A stretch of DNA of 64,000 bases, taken from Kappaphycus alvarezii (Eukaryota; Rhodophyta; Florideophyceae; Gigartinales; Solieriaceae). Where the stretch lies: assembly GCA_002205965.3 (NCBI GenBank), contig NADL03000756.1, positions 1 to 64,000 on the forward strand, read 5' to 3'. Shown piece by piece: positions 1-11,538 of the stretch. The notes below the pieces were generated by a model, which ran no database searches, was not told the origin of the DNA, and was given only the letters and a program-made list of their open reading frames with translations. Every line of letters starts with the position of its first letter. Position 1 is the stretch's first letter. The translations under genes were made by a program, and so were the position numbers.

Positions 1-2191
1 TCCAGTAGCTCGCTCCCAACCTCGTATCGATTCTCATCATTTTCAGTGACTGGAAATGATCGCTGCTCAACAGGGACTTCAGCGTGATCTTCCAATGCCC
101 TGAAAAAGCGGCAGAGAATCTGAAAACATATCATCATCTCCTCGCTCTCCACAACTACTCCGCCTCTAAAATTTGATCCCAAGCCCGCTTGTCGATCATG
201 TCGGCACCCATTTGTTTCTGTAGGAATCGCACAGCAAGGCAATGAATCCCTCGATATGGGGTAGCAAACATTTCTCGAGAACAAAGACAAAGAAAAGAAA
301 AGCATCTCCCGGATCAAATACCAAAAGAAACGCTCCGCGAGCTGTCGGTTACTTAGACCACAATTTTCCGAATACACATTATCAGCTCCTCCATCCTTCA
401 AATACTTTGCAAATAACTTTAACAATGATCCTTGTCCAACAGAAGCCATACTTATGCTCCACGTAGGGATAATAGCTCGCACAATGAGGTTCTCCATGCA
501 CAGATTTGATTTCATTTCAAACATCTTCAGTCCAATTGGATCCAAATCTTCTTCTGTCCTCGGTATGTGTTGTTTCCGGCCACCTTTCATATAAACAAAA
601 TAAATACCAGGGTATGTGAACTCATCACATGGTTTTAGCAGTGTCAAATCATTCTTATCATTTAGCTGGGAAATTGCGTCTTTTGTCCCTGTCCCACCCT
701 TAAACTGAGAGTATATTTTCATCAATCCCCCACGGAAAACCATTCCACCCCATGGATGTGTCACAACATCCATCGAATCGACATCGCAAAACAGTTTTAG
801 AGATGAAAACTCAGGCTTGTCAATCGCGTCCTTGCTCAGGCCCATTCGCAGCAACTCTGAACTTCGAAGACCCGAAACAAAGATACCAGTATTAGCCCTT
901 TGAAGCGTTCTTCGTGCTTCCACAAGACTAACTCTACCAACCCTCTCCGTTTCATCGTAGTGGTGATTTCGATACCTAATTTCCAGCAAATACGGCAAAG
1001 ACGCAAACAGGAATGGAATTTTAGACGTAAGTTTCTTTCCAAGGAAGTCTGGAGGACTTTCTGTATCGGTCAGGGGAATTGGAATGTTTCCCTGAAGACT
1101 GACTGGATGTGAGTTATTCAGAGCAGCAATTCGAGCCCTCTCCCCCTCTTCTTGCGCGTCCGTCCCCTCTTCATTCTCTACCTCGTGTCCAACATCGACC
1201 TCATCTCTACTCGCTCTCCCATATCCTCCATTTCCCGTCTCCTCCCCGAACCCGTCTCGTCCCGGATTTTCATTGTTTTCTTCTTCCGCAGCTGCACCCA
1301 AGACTTCATTTACGGAGTATGTCACCCTTCGCCTTCTATTGCGACGAACCACAAGTCCTTCCGCACCATCTGCTCTTTCACTTTGCTTGTCTTTTTGTGG
1401 GGGAAATAAAATCAGGTCATGAAAATCCCACCGACGTCCCCGAACACACATCGCAGATGCGATTTTAAAAGGGCCACTCGGCGTTATGAACGGTTTACTT
1501 TCGGAGACCTCTTTCAATGTCCACATTCGCTGATCCTTCTCATATCCATCGGCACGAACTAAGATTGTCAAATTATTCTCCAAATCTTCATGTTCCCATA
1601 CTCTTGTCGTCACCCCACCAGCCCAGCTCTCCGAATAGCAGGGGTTCGCAACATATATAAATGAATCCAGAAATGTACATGCCGGGTCGTCCACATAGCC
1701 CACAGGAAATCGTTCTTCGTTCGTACGACGATAAAATCTCAGTGGAAGGAAACGATTCTCGCTATTCAATGCCACCGATGTTTTTACAACGGAATATTGC
1801 GGAACATCTCCAAAACAGTGTATCTTTAACTTTCTGGAGTGGTGGAGGGCGCATCGCACACGGGAGGTGCAAACTCCCAGAGGATCAATATTTACAACAC
1901 CATTTATATTTCCACCGACATCTCCTCATAGGCACATTGCACCGTATTAACACTAGTCTGACATCGAAAACAAATATCTCGTATTGATACCAAGCTCCCG
2001 TGCGTTAACGCCTGGGTTCGCTTCGCAGCCGTACACTCAGCTTGCCTTGCATGTTGGAGAAAAATCTCCCATCCCCTCTCAATGGATTCTTCTTCGCTCA
2101 GATGAGAGCAGAAAGAGCATGCTGTGTCGCAGGTCATCTCAATGCGAGCATCCCTCAAAAAGGAAGAAATAAGATCGGTAAAACGTGGCAT
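1..2191 (-). CDS. Unrecognised large protein, 3' end beyond left edge, one frame change
   Basis: The protein starts at the ATG at 2191 and reads about 95 residues in one frame to a TAA at 1904. A second frame is open from 1925 to base 1 (over 640 codons) with no stop in the window, so the true C-terminus lies outside. The first part is cysteine-rich (CDTACSFC, later CFRC), which suggests a small metal-binding module. The middle is basic and then acidic low-complexity sequence (RRNRRRR, later many E/D). The remainder is globular with no motif I can name. A GLRSSEL string resembles tyrosine-recombinase box I, but no other catalytic box follows. The frame change at 1907-1925 could be a short intron, a mutation or a base-call error. 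The long open frame and balanced composition make this a real host gene; its function is unknown. Confidence 0.6.
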
Positions 2192-2457
2192 TGTGCCAAG
2201 TAGTCATTCACCCAATATAGTTGTCCAGATCCTTCTAATGGTGATCACTGATTCGAATTTTTCCTTTTATAGAGATAAGAGGGGGAAATTGGGTCGGTCG
2301 GTTTACTGCGAATAATGGAAAGAAGAAGTTGGGTTGGTTTACTGTGAGTAATGGAAAGGTTGGGAGTCCTCTGTACTTGTAATCAACCAGGTAAAAGTGT
2401 CCCTGCACATCGCAACATTACTTTTGTTCAATAAGTAAGTTTCGTATAGGAGCTAAT

Positions 2458-2805
2458 TTGCGCGTCTTCTCGACACGTGTATTTCACACTTTTTCAAATA
2501 ACACCCGTGCTGTGTACAAACGGGGAATCATGAGAGTTGCAGAGTTTGTATATATTCGCACCTTTTTTGAGGACAATGGAGGGCCCATTTGTGCATTTTC
2601 TGATTTGCGCGTTTTCTTGACACGCGTTTTTCACATTTTTTCAAATAACACTTGTGCTGTGTACAAACGGGGAGATCATGAGAGTTGCAGAGTTGCTGTA
2701 TATATTCGCACCTTTTTTGAGGACAATGAGGGCCCAATTGTGCGTTTTCTAATTTGCGCGTTTTCTTGACACGTGTATTTCACATTTTTTCAAATAACAC
2801 ACGAC
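2458..2805. repeat. 148 bp tandem repeat, about 2.3 copies
   Basis: Units begin TTGCGCG at 2458, 2605 and 2754. Each contains ACACGTGT or ACACGCGT, then TTTCAC, a T-run, CAAATAACAC, a CTGTGTACAAACGGGGA segment and GCACCTTTTTTGAGGACAAT. The third copy is cut after the CAAATAACAC part. The array lies just upstream of the left-edge gene, which points away from it, so it may be that gene's promoter region. The first part of each unit resembles the CACGTGTA element found further right. Confidence 0.85.
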
Positions 2806-3152
2806 CTCCCAGGGTGAGAACGCTGTTACTTCCCTCATTGGTCTACGGTTGTCGATTGTTAGGCTTGTGTACTCGTTTATTGCGGAGCTGATCTGCATCA
2901 GTAGATTGTGTGGATTTTTTCGTTCCTTTACCTCACCTAATTGAGATTTCTATCACGCTTTTCGGCGTACGAGGGCGTGTGCAGTAGTACTAGGACTCGG
3001 ACATGTGCGGTTGCGAATGTGTAGACTTGTAATTGGAGGATCGCTTGTACTTTTCTGTCTTATTGCTCTCATGCTACCTCAGTACCGCTGTTGTCCTTTC
3101 AGTTACTTTTAGGTGAAATTGATGGCAATTGCAAATCTTTGCTTTAAGATCG
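2806..3152. other. Intergenic, nothing recognised
   Basis: This gap separates the tandem repeat from the 3' end of the helicase gene on the minus strand. I see no gene, RNA or repeat in it. Confidence 0.5.
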
Positions 3153-6100
3153 CTAATGTACATTTTCTACAGACCTTTCCGACTTGGAAAAATGTACGAT
3201 ATTATACCAATATGGACTGCAAAAAGATAGTAGCTCGCTGTCTCCAACTATGTACAAGTGACAACTTGCCCTCGTCAGCATCACGTAGATTGCCTTCACT
3301 TCACCAACCAGGCCAATTCCTTCCCCCCGGTGCGCCGGCCTCGTAAGGTCCGATCTTCTTCTTGTTCCTGAAAAAATCACTACTTTGGCCTCTGCCCCTT
3401 GCACGCCAGCAATCGTTGAGAATTTGATGTTGTTGGAAACAGTGAATTCTCCTCTATCCTTCCGTAACTCCTCTCCAACCACCTTCTTGAGACATTCCAA
3501 TTGTTTTTTGTAAATACTCAAACAGTAGCACATCTCGTCTCGGAAACCAGGCTCCTTAGATAGAGTTTTGATAATGCGAGAGACAATAATAGCTTCTCGA
3601 ACCGACTCTTCACGACTGTGACGCTCAACAAACGACAGACCCCTTCGTGAGTAGGGGTCCAAAAATACTACTGGATGAGCCAACAAGCTTTTGTCTAGTG
3701 CCGAAGTGTCAGAAGCCGTCACTTGATTCACATGTAGGGCTACGCGCCCTTCAGTGGGTAGAACGGATCTTCCAATTGTGCATGCACCTGATCTCACTTG
3801 CCTTCTTGCAATGATATTGGAAAGGTGGCTTATTGCCGGATTCATCCGGTATTGGATGTCCAACAAGGCGTTGGTGACTTGATCATCGCCTTGAATGGAA
3901 ACACTGGACCTTCTTGGGATCATTCTCTCTAGGGGAGACATTCCGTACAAGTGAGAGAAAAAAGTTGGCCTCCCCTTCACAACTGGTGGTTGTTGGTACG
4001 GGTCACCGTATATGGAGAGAACAAAAGATTGCGGAATATCGAACTGGGGACCTGCAAGAATATAGAACATCATAACCATATCTAAATCGCCAACTTGCGA
4101 TCCTTCATCGACGAAAACAGCAGCTATCTTGGGGATGTGCTTCTTTTTTTGGAAAAGGCGGTGAAGGGATCCAAAGGTAGTCAAGATGATCCATCCAGTC
4201 CTGTTTTCATATCCCATCCCCGGAAAAAGGGTTTTGAATTTGCCTCTCATTTCTTCGGCTCTCTGCGCATTCAGGGAGTTCTCGTTACGGGCAAGATTCG
4301 GGTAACTCTTTCGTATAAGGGATAGACGCGCTTCAATGATCCGTCTCCTGTGAGCAATGGGATACCGGATTGCAACCTTGCTTCTATGACATCGACTGCT
4401 GAATTGGTTGGACAAATGCATAGAATTGACCCTCCTTGTCTTAAGGGAAGAAATTGTTTTTTCAAATCTTCTTTTCCCTCAATACCTTCTGAACATACTC
4501 GAGTCCTCTCTGCCTCTGCATGAAGTAGCTTGTTGCGCAATTTTGGGGCGTTCGCAATAGCAGAGATGCAATGTACCAACGTGTTTGTTTTTCCCGTTCC
4601 AGCTGGACCCACAACACACGACGTCCTAGCAGGGAGGGAACTTTGTTCCATGAAAGGGAGTGCAGAAAGAGTCTGAAGAATGGCTGTACATTGACCAGTG
4701 TTGAGGCATCCAAACTCTTCATTTTCAACAGACAAAGACTCTCCTTCCATAACTGCCATTCTTGAAATGTAACGAGGGGGCCCATCACGTAGAAACCACA
4801 AGCTTCGAAGAATAGCTGAATTGAAACTAAGACGACCATTTCCTGTTGCATTTTTTATCGCATTCCCGATCTTATTGGGTTCATGAATGACTTTTCGCCC
4901 CAGTAAAAGAGTCTGAACATCGGTCGAAAACTTTGCCATAGTTTGTACTCCTTCAAATGCTTTCATTGTGGAGCCAAGAAATCCAACTCTCCGTACCAAA
5001 ACAAATTGTTCTTCTCCTTCCAATAGAGGTCCTCTGTAGTGGTCCTTTGACCTTCCCATAATCGCAATACTCGATTCGCAGATCTCTCTCTCTTTCAACG
5101 GTTTCACGGGAGTTACATTCTGGAACGCGACAATTCCATATACCGACTCTTTCCAAACGACGCGTGTACGGTGTTGTGCAAAAATATCCACACAGACAAT
5201 GTCATGTAGTCTGCAGTGATCCCTAGACGAAAGTCGCGGGGTATTTTTCTCCAAATCAATGTAGTCGCATCCAGTCTTCGAATCGTTGTAGCGGTCTTTG
5301 ACCACCGCGCTGCGGATGTCCACGTCAGAGACCCCTTCAAGTGTATTGGGTGAGATGTATGACCATGTGCTCTGACGTGAGCTGAGATCTAACAACTCGA
5401 CATACGTCAGATATAATACCATGAAATGGCAGTATCTTCGGTAGTCGTTCCAGGAACCAAATGATGCGTGCATCTCATTCCCTCTCGGGACCCGATCCAT
5501 ACCGACCTTGTTTCTAAGCCACCACAGGACATTGTTATTCGAGCCCTCCCTGAATTCATGACGCTGTGACCATGCCCCGAAAAAGTAATCCTCAGAGTAA
5601 CAATCGAGTAGTCTGTATCCTTCTACTTCAAATGGGATCGACTCCGATTGAATTGTACTCCGTATTTTGCTGTCCTTCTCTTCATCACAAGGCTTAAGTA
5701 GCTGGATAGTAGTTGCGCTACTCTCGTATTCAGAAGCCTGATCCGAGAATGAAGCGAGGCGTGATCTGAACTCAGATGCAGGGACATGATCGTCTTTCAA
5801 ATTGTCCTTTGGCATATTCCAATCAAAGATTTCAATGTCTTCTTCCTCAGGAGCTTGTTGGTCTCCTCCTCGAGAATCATCAGAGATATCATTACGATGA
5901 TTTCTCGATGACGATTCCGGTTGAGGTTCATCTTGAACAATGGAAATCGGTGCTGGCATGTGGATCAATTGATTTGGAAGTGGCTGAGTAGTGTTAAGGG
6001 ATTCATAATAGCTGCAGCTCTGTGGTGATTGTGGAGACAATGAATGTGGAGACGGTGGATGGGGTAGTGCTAGTGGAGCCACTAGTGTTGATCCTTGAAC

Positions 6101-6879
6101 CTCCGGGAATTGGGGAGACATTGGCGAAGACGGCTCCACTTGTGGCATGCCAGAGTCTGCCGGTTCATGTTCCGCAACAGACTCAAAGGATCTATGTTGG
6201 GGCTGAGAGTTGTAAGGGGATTGTGGAGACTGGGGAGAAGGTGGGAGTTTTGGAGGCATTTGCGTTGACAGCTCTCATCTTCTTGCACTCCAGCGACTGT
6301 CCCTGCAACTCCTGTACTCAATTCAGTATTTCCTTGATGCAACCGAGGGCTACCATGAAGATGTAGAGACTCTTGATGGTGTGGTGCTTGTGAAGCCATA
6401 GTTGTTGACTGCGCACACTGTGCGGATTGAGGCAAAAATGGTGTAGAGGGCTCCTCCGTTTGCTGCATGTCAGAGTCTGCCATTGCACGTTCCATTGAGA
6501 TTGATAGCTTCCTATCAAGTTTCGTGTCAGCGACTGCAGATGCACCTGTCGTATTTTTTTGAACGAATCCCTGGGGCGGCGACGTAAAGAGAGACCCAGG
6601 GGCACACTTAGCTTGGCTTTCCTTCTGGACGAGAGTTTGATTGTTATGAATGGGGTCGACATACGAGCTCATAAAGTGGTCGGCTGGGTTGTTGGTTGAA
6701 TCGCTTGACCCAGTGACACGGGGGAGTGATTTGGCCAGAAATTCATTCACTTCTTTCTCACTAAGCCCGAATAGGAACGGCGACTTCCACGAATTGTCTC
6801 CCAGGGTATGGTAGGTAAACCTTCTTCGCACTTTATCTACCTTTTCCGGACTTGTTTTTTCTTCTTGTTGGCGTTTCAT
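3153..6879 (-). CDS. UPF1-like superfamily 1 RNA/DNA helicase, frame changes at about 6.27 and 4.3 kb
   Basis: The gene reads in three overlapping frames: 6879-6082, 6259-4271 and 4421-3153. The preferred start is the ATG at 6879 (MKRQQEEK), because homology to the orphan copy at 7838-8248 begins close by; a longer start exists at 7059. The N-terminal ~75 residues form a conserved domain (RRRFTYHTLGD, SPFLFGL, EVNEFLAKSLPR). A proline/serine/glutamine-rich stretch follows, and then a helicase core. Core motifs seen are GPAGTGKT (Walker A, about 4590-4610), CPTNSAVD (Ia), VDEGSQ (Walker B, about 4095-4115), GDPYQQPP (III), QYRMNP (about 3840-3860), GVQGAE (V) and LTRAS (VI, about 3260-3280). 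These are the motifs of UPF1/SMG2-type helicases, known ATP-driven nucleic-acid unwinding enzymes. DEGSQ replaces the usual DEA/DEAD-like box. Frame shifts may be short introns, mutations or base errors. Confidence 0.8.
6060..6530 (-). repeat. Imperfect ~320 bp tandem duplication inside the helicase linker
   Basis: DNA around 6461-6510 (TGCATGTCAGAGTCTGCC) recurs about 320 bp to the left near 6141-6190 (GGCATGCCAGAGTCTGCC). The encoded linker repeats the pattern ADS-M-Q-EPS followed by serine/proline/histidine-rich sequence, read in different frames of the broken gene. This indicates repeat expansion of the disordered linker. Confidence 0.45.
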
Positions 6880-7059
6880 TTCGTCTGAATTAAGAACAGC
6901 AGTTGTGCGGCAAGTTTCGGTGAAGATAATATTTGAAGAATTAGAGAGTAAGGAAAACGGATGTGTGATTGGCCAGGTGTTTAGTGAAGGCAGAGATTTG
7001 TGTGGGTTGTGGAAACCAGTTGTAAGAGTGAAGAGGGCGTTAGGCGTTAGATGAAACAA

Positions 7060-7837
7060 ACCGTAAAAGTGCGGAAGGAGGAGGCAAAATATCGTTAGAC
7101 AACGGTAAGGGGAATAACGTTGCTACACCTGCGTACGATTCAGAGCTTTATTTATAAGACTTTGGTGAAAATGTGAAAAACAAATGCGTCCATTCCGTCG
7201 GGTAAACAACATACAGTATTATGCTTTCACATTACACGTAATCTACTTGTATTAATAACTTTTGTAAATTACACGTGGCGTATATGAGATGAGGGAATAT
7301 ACCAATCCACATAATATAAAATTACACTTTTTGGCAATCTTATGTCGTCGGTAAGTGTCGATGGGTCGGTATTTTCCAATATCGTCGGTAAGAGTTTTGT
7401 ATATTTTATGTCGATGTCGTCGGTATTTTCCAATGTCGTCGGCAAGGTTCTACAGTCCATGTCCTATAGGTACACTCGTGGCCCATATATAATAAATTTG
7501 ATCGATGAAAACGACAAAATTGGTGTTTTTGTCCACTTTGTATAGTCTTGATGTGACCACTTTCAGCATTCAGTCAGTATTTACTCCGCGCCATATCGCA
7601 ACCAGGTCGATGGGAGACACTCAGCACCAACAGAGGCGAACGGCGAAAAAGCTAATAGTATGCGCTACCTTGTCATGAAGAGAATATGTATCGAAATTGG
7701 CATTTACGAGCGTATCTGGTCGACTGGACTCCAGGCGCTTCATGGCGTTCTAAAACTGTTGCGTTAGTCGAAAACATTTGAAAAAGCATTTAGAACTTTG
7801 TTTAGAAAGCTGTCATATTTCTTTACACATTCTGTCT
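7060..7837. promoter_or_regulatory. Upstream region of helicase with half copy of CACGTG element and 54 bp direct repeat
   Basis: At 7231-7245 there is TTACACGTAATCTAC. At 7263-7279 there is TGTAAATTACACGTGGC, matching the right half of the element at 8995-9028. A 28 bp sequence beginning GTCGGTATTTTCCAAT occurs at 7365-7392 and again at 7419-7446. I find no coding region here. The position just 5' of the helicase gene suggests promoter sequence, which is inference. Confidence 0.5.
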
Positions 7838-8248
7838 TTATTCGGAGTGTGATGATAAGAAATTACGTTGGTCCTGCGGAAGACTTTTGACCATGAGATT
7901 TGATGTCGGCGCAGAGGTTTCAATGTTAATTGAAATGTCGGGGGAAGGGCGGGTGAAAGGGGTGGAATGATTTCTTTCAGGCGATGTTGATCTCCTATTT
8001 GGATGTGAAGAGGGAAGAAATGGATCGGCATAACTACTCAAGAAACAGTCAGTAGGGGTGTCGCCGAATTCGCTTGAACCAGGAATTCGACGCAGTGTTT
8101 TGGATATAAATTCGTTCACCTCATCCCCAACAAGCCCAAATAGGAAGGGCGACCTCCACAAGCTGTCTCCCAAGGTGCGGCAAGTGAATCTTCGTCGCAT
8201 CCTATCCACCCTTTTCTCCTCGCTTTCCTCCTCTCTCAAATGTTTCAT
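7838..8248 (-). CDS. Orphan paralog of the helicase N-terminal domain
   Basis: The reading frame is 136 codons, intact from ATG to stop. Residues 12-80 match the N-terminus of the helicase gene to its left: RRRFTCRTLGD versus RRRFTYHTLGD, SPFLFGL in both, EVNEF in both, then SSY-DP in both. The last ~55 residues are serine/proline-rich and unrelated to a helicase core, so the gene carries the N-terminal domain alone. It lies on the same strand as the helicase and 0.96 kb from the helicase start, so a local tandem duplication is likely. It could be a small adaptor or decoy that competes for the partner of the helicase N-terminus, or a decaying fragment. No catalytic motif is present. Confidence 0.6.
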   Translation of the reverse strand: MKHLREEESEEKRVDRMRRRFTCRTLGDSLWRSPFLFGLVGDEVNEFISKTLRRIPGSSEFGDTPTDCFLSSYADPFLPSSHPNRRSTSPERNHSTPFTRPSPDISINIETSAPTSNLMVKSLPQDQRNFLSSHSE

Positions 8249-8496
8249 TCCTCCTTAGCAAATGATAGAGGAGACTACAGGATGCAGTGTCAATTCGAAA
8301 GATACTGTATGTGGGTAGGGATATTGGTAACAAGGGCGCTTTGCTTCGTTGAGCAGGGAGCTAGAGCTAAGAGCTAGTCGGAGAAGCGGAAGGGATTAGC
8401 CAGAACACAGTAAAATACGTTGTCACACACAGACACGGCTAAATGTTAGAAATTGCGGCATCGCTCCCAGGCGTGCCATTTGTATACTCCTCCTGA

Positions 8497-8531
8497 TTAC
8501 GTGTATTTCGAAAAATTGTTAGTTACACGTG
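8497..8531. promoter_or_regulatory. CACGTGTA/TACACGTG element, copy 1
   Basis: The sequence runs ACGTGTATTTCGAAAAATTG and ends TTACACGTG. It lies in the gap between the orphan N-domain gene (minus) and paralog A (plus). Confidence 0.6.
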
Positions 8532-8669
8532 TCAATAGTTCAGTGATTGCCGCGTGCTCCCGGCTTGCCCTTTTTTTCATTATCAATTTATGGTTATTTG
8601 TGGTACTTTTAAGCACTGTAATTCACTGTCAGGCCCCTCCACCCGAGCCCTCCATCCTAAAACCCCTTC

Positions 8670-8703
8670 CACGTGTATTTCGAAAAATTGTAATCTACAC
8701 GTT
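8670..8703. promoter_or_regulatory. CACGTGTA/TACACGTG element, copy 2
   Basis: CACGTGTATTTCGAAAAATT is followed by GTAATCTACACGTTG. It is almost the same as copy 1 and is placed in the same gap. Confidence 0.65.
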
Positions 8704-8994
8704 GCAAACTCCGCCTGGGGGTCGGGTGGAGGTCGGGTCCCAGCGTATGTGAGACCCCCATCGGCCTGGTTGGTATATGGCGCGGAGTGAGATCTGACAC
8801 TGGACGGGGAGAAACGGTGATGGGTGGAAGGGATGATTCAGAGTGGCAATAGAAGGCGTCGTACGCTGATTGTGTATGTTGGAAGAAGGGAGCCGGCGCC
8901 GGCGCAGACGAAGGTTGCATGCGAACCGGCTATGGGCTGCGGTGTCGGGCCACACGTACTAGGAAGTGGTGAGGAACATGGGAAAACGTCGCAC

Positions 8995-9028
8995 CACGTG
9001 TTTTTCGAAAAATTGTAAATTACACGTG
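8995..9028. promoter_or_regulatory. CACGTGTA/TACACGTG element, copy 3
   Basis: CACGTGTTTTTCGAAAAATT is followed by GTAAATTACACGTG. It ends about 90 bp before the first ATG of paralog A. Both arms contain CACGTG, the classic bHLH/bZIP G-box core. Confidence 0.65.
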
Positions 9029-9118
9029 GCATAGATGCTCTCTCTGAAATGGATTTTGGGATCACTGATGTGGCGCAGTCTAATCTGGTTATTAAATTAG
9101 AAAATCACTTTACCCGCT

Positions 9119-10296
9119 ATGGCTCATCAACAGTTGATAAACATTTCGAAGAAAATGTTTTGCGTAGCCGAAAAACCGTCTCAAAGTATTCCCCAACGCT
9201 CTAGCTCACCTTACCCATCTACCTTTCCGGCAGTGGTATTCGACTACGAGGAGTACAACACCGAATATAGGGGTTTCGCGCCACCAAGCCTTCGTCTGAA
9301 AGGATTTATTCGCAATCGGACCGGAGTTCTTTCTCTGGTGACATTAGTCCATTTTCCGAACGCCGCCTCTCCCGAAATTATTGAGGGTGCCTTGTCCTGG
9401 CAAAGGGAAGAGTTCGCCTGAAAGAAAACCAACATATGTACTGGCGGTTGAACTTCGAACCTTGCAGACTTATCAACCATCAAATTCTTTTGATAACATA
9501 TGCGACTGGATACAACGTCAGGTGTCCAATACTCTCCGATCACTCAGAACTCCCTATGATGAAACTACAGACGAGCAATATCGGCCAATTTTATGACCAA
9601 GACAGTTCTTTGAATGGAGAGCGGATTGCCAAGGAATGGATTGCGGCGCTAACCGTCATTCACCACATGAGCACACGTGCTTTATTAGAAATATGCATGA
9701 ATCGTCCTAAAAAAGCGCAAGCCTTTGTTCCAACGAAAGTTAATCGAGAGGGGAACCTTTTTGTGTGGTGGCAAACTCCAAAGCCACTGAATTTAAGGGA
9801 GTTTATACGAAATGTCTATTCCATGAAAAGAGTCCCAATTCATATTGCTACTCCTTTGCTACGGTCTTTTCCTCATTATACTGGTTTCTACTCAGCTGTC
9901 GTGGGGAACGATAAGATCTACCTGGATGACGAATCGGACGCTCCCTACCCTATAGTGGACACTTCAGATCTTCTTTATGATGATGTGGCCTCTATTTCAG
10001 TGACGGTACCTATTGCATTTCATCTGAAAGTAGAAGGAACGCAAATAGCGGAGATATCGTTTGAACATAAGTCTGTGAACCTTGTTTTCATTAACTCATC
10101 TCTAGAAACATGCATTGGGGCTGGTGTGGTAAGGTCTCAGAGCTACCAGTGGACGAGAAAGGCATGGTGCGATAATGTTGCAAAAGAAGTGGACGCCAAT
10201 CGTCAGAAAACCCTAGTACGCCAAGGTTTAAAGAACCTATCTTCGTTCCTTGATATTCGTAAACTAGTGAAAACGACCATAGTGGTGAAAAGATAA
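9119..10296 (+). CDS. Unrecognised protein family, paralog A (frame change near 9.4 kb)
   Basis: An initial frame runs 9119-9421 (100 codons) and the main frame 9436-10296 (286 codons). The join is a frame shift near 9.40-9.44 kb. The C-terminal ~220 residues match paralog B on the opposite strand: AKEWI-ALT aligned to AKTWIGCLI, a VWW/IWW tryptophan pair, PLNLREF aligned to PVDLGAF, and similar spacing to the end. It contains no signal peptide, membrane segment or enzyme motif that I recognise. It is convergent with B, with the two stops only 24 bp apart. The family seems lineage-specific. Its placement beside the helicase cluster and its CACGTG element suggest shared regulation, which is inference. 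Confidence 0.55.
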
Positions 10297-10319
10297 ATAA
10301 ATTTTATTCTGTTTCTGTG

Positions 10320-11538
10320 CTACTCATCTACTACTTTCCATAGCATTGATAATCCCAGTAGCCCCTCTGCCTCGAAACATTGTCGCAGCGGGCCGGCAAG
10401 TTTCCGAGACGGACCAAGGCGGTGGTCCGTCCAAAGCGCAGCCTCCTGGGGCGACATCAAGGGGTTACTAACAGGACTGAAAGAGCATGGGAGCTTATGG
10501 AACGATGTTTTCACAAGGAAACTCGTCTGCCGACCCAGTGATCGGCTGGCATCCCAGTATGAAGAGGACTGTCCTGCTGGGAGAGGAATAACAGATGCGT
10601 TTTGCAGCGTCATTCGGACTCTTTTCAAACAATTAGGCCCAAACTTATTCGCCTCCAACGATTCATCCCTCCCAGAAGTGACCGTGATCTCATATTGAAG
10701 GAACGACTCTGTGTGCCAGAGAATCATGATATCATGGTCATTATCGTCCTTCTTGACCTCTTCCGACAGCAAAATCCGATAGAACCCGAGCGAAATGGAT
10801 GTGTTTCACAGAGGACTTCTTTCAGATAATCGAACGATAGCTTTTCCTGATCGTAAAGGCAATTGAGGAAAGCACCTAAATCTACTGGTTTCGATAAAGA
10901 CCACCATATCCAGCAAATGAATGGTGCAGATTCATCAATAGCTTGGTCATCTCCATTTTCTGCTTCCACTTGTTGGTAAAGTGCATTCTGCGCATCCCAG
11001 GGAAGCTTCATGACGCGTAAGAGCTCTTGAAGGCATGCAGCTTGGTGGAGAATGAGGCATCCGATCCAAGTTTTCGCCAGATCCACTCCCCGAAAGGAAT
11101 GGAAGAATGGATGTAGCAGCTCCCACGAAACCTTCCATTCAGTATCCGATCTATGTGATTCCCCATTCGTATCCCTTAATATTCCAGTGGGTACAGGAAT
11201 CTCCCTAAATGGGAATTTCGCAGAGAGGCAGCGGTTATTGTGGCTTTTATGCGAGTCCATATCCACGGCTGCCGACGTCCCATCTGGAAGAAGAAGATTG
11301 ATTGTACCTTCCTTCACAAAATGTGGCAATTCACAACTGTCGGAGCTTCAGAAGGACCTGTCTTGTAATAAACAAGCATCAATTCGGGTAGGCAGTTGTG
11401 GGTGAGTAATAGACGAATGTCGTCCCTTAATACCGCAGAAAGTGGCCATGTGTTTCGAGTACGAGTTCTGGAAGGATTGGAATAGTACAAAAGGATACCA
11501 CATACACTGGAGCCAGCAAGTTCGGTGGTGATAAACAT
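10320..11538 (-). CDS. Unrecognised protein family, paralog B (two frame changes)
   Basis: Frames are 11538-11314 (MFITTEL start), 11329-10724 and 10772-10320, together about 400 codons. The N-terminal segment (CGILLYYSNPSRT) matches the start of paralog C (SGILFFNDDSRT). The central segment (AKTWIGCLI, ICWIWWSLSKPVDLG) matches paralog A. A, B and C are therefore diverged members of one family of about 400 residues. Frame changes lie near 11.32 and 10.75 kb, where neighbouring frames overlap by 15-50 bases. No known domain is visible. B shares a divergent upstream region with C that holds another copy of the CACGTG element. Confidence 0.5.

Noticed and set aside
840..930. GLRSSEL string resembling box I of tyrosine recombinases in the left-edge protein
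   Set aside because: No box II with HxxR or catalytic Tyr region follows in the expected distance, and the rest of the protein does not resemble a recombinase.
2458..2805. CRISPR-like array
   Set aside because: Units are adjacent 148 bp repeats with no unique spacers, and the genome is eukaryotic.
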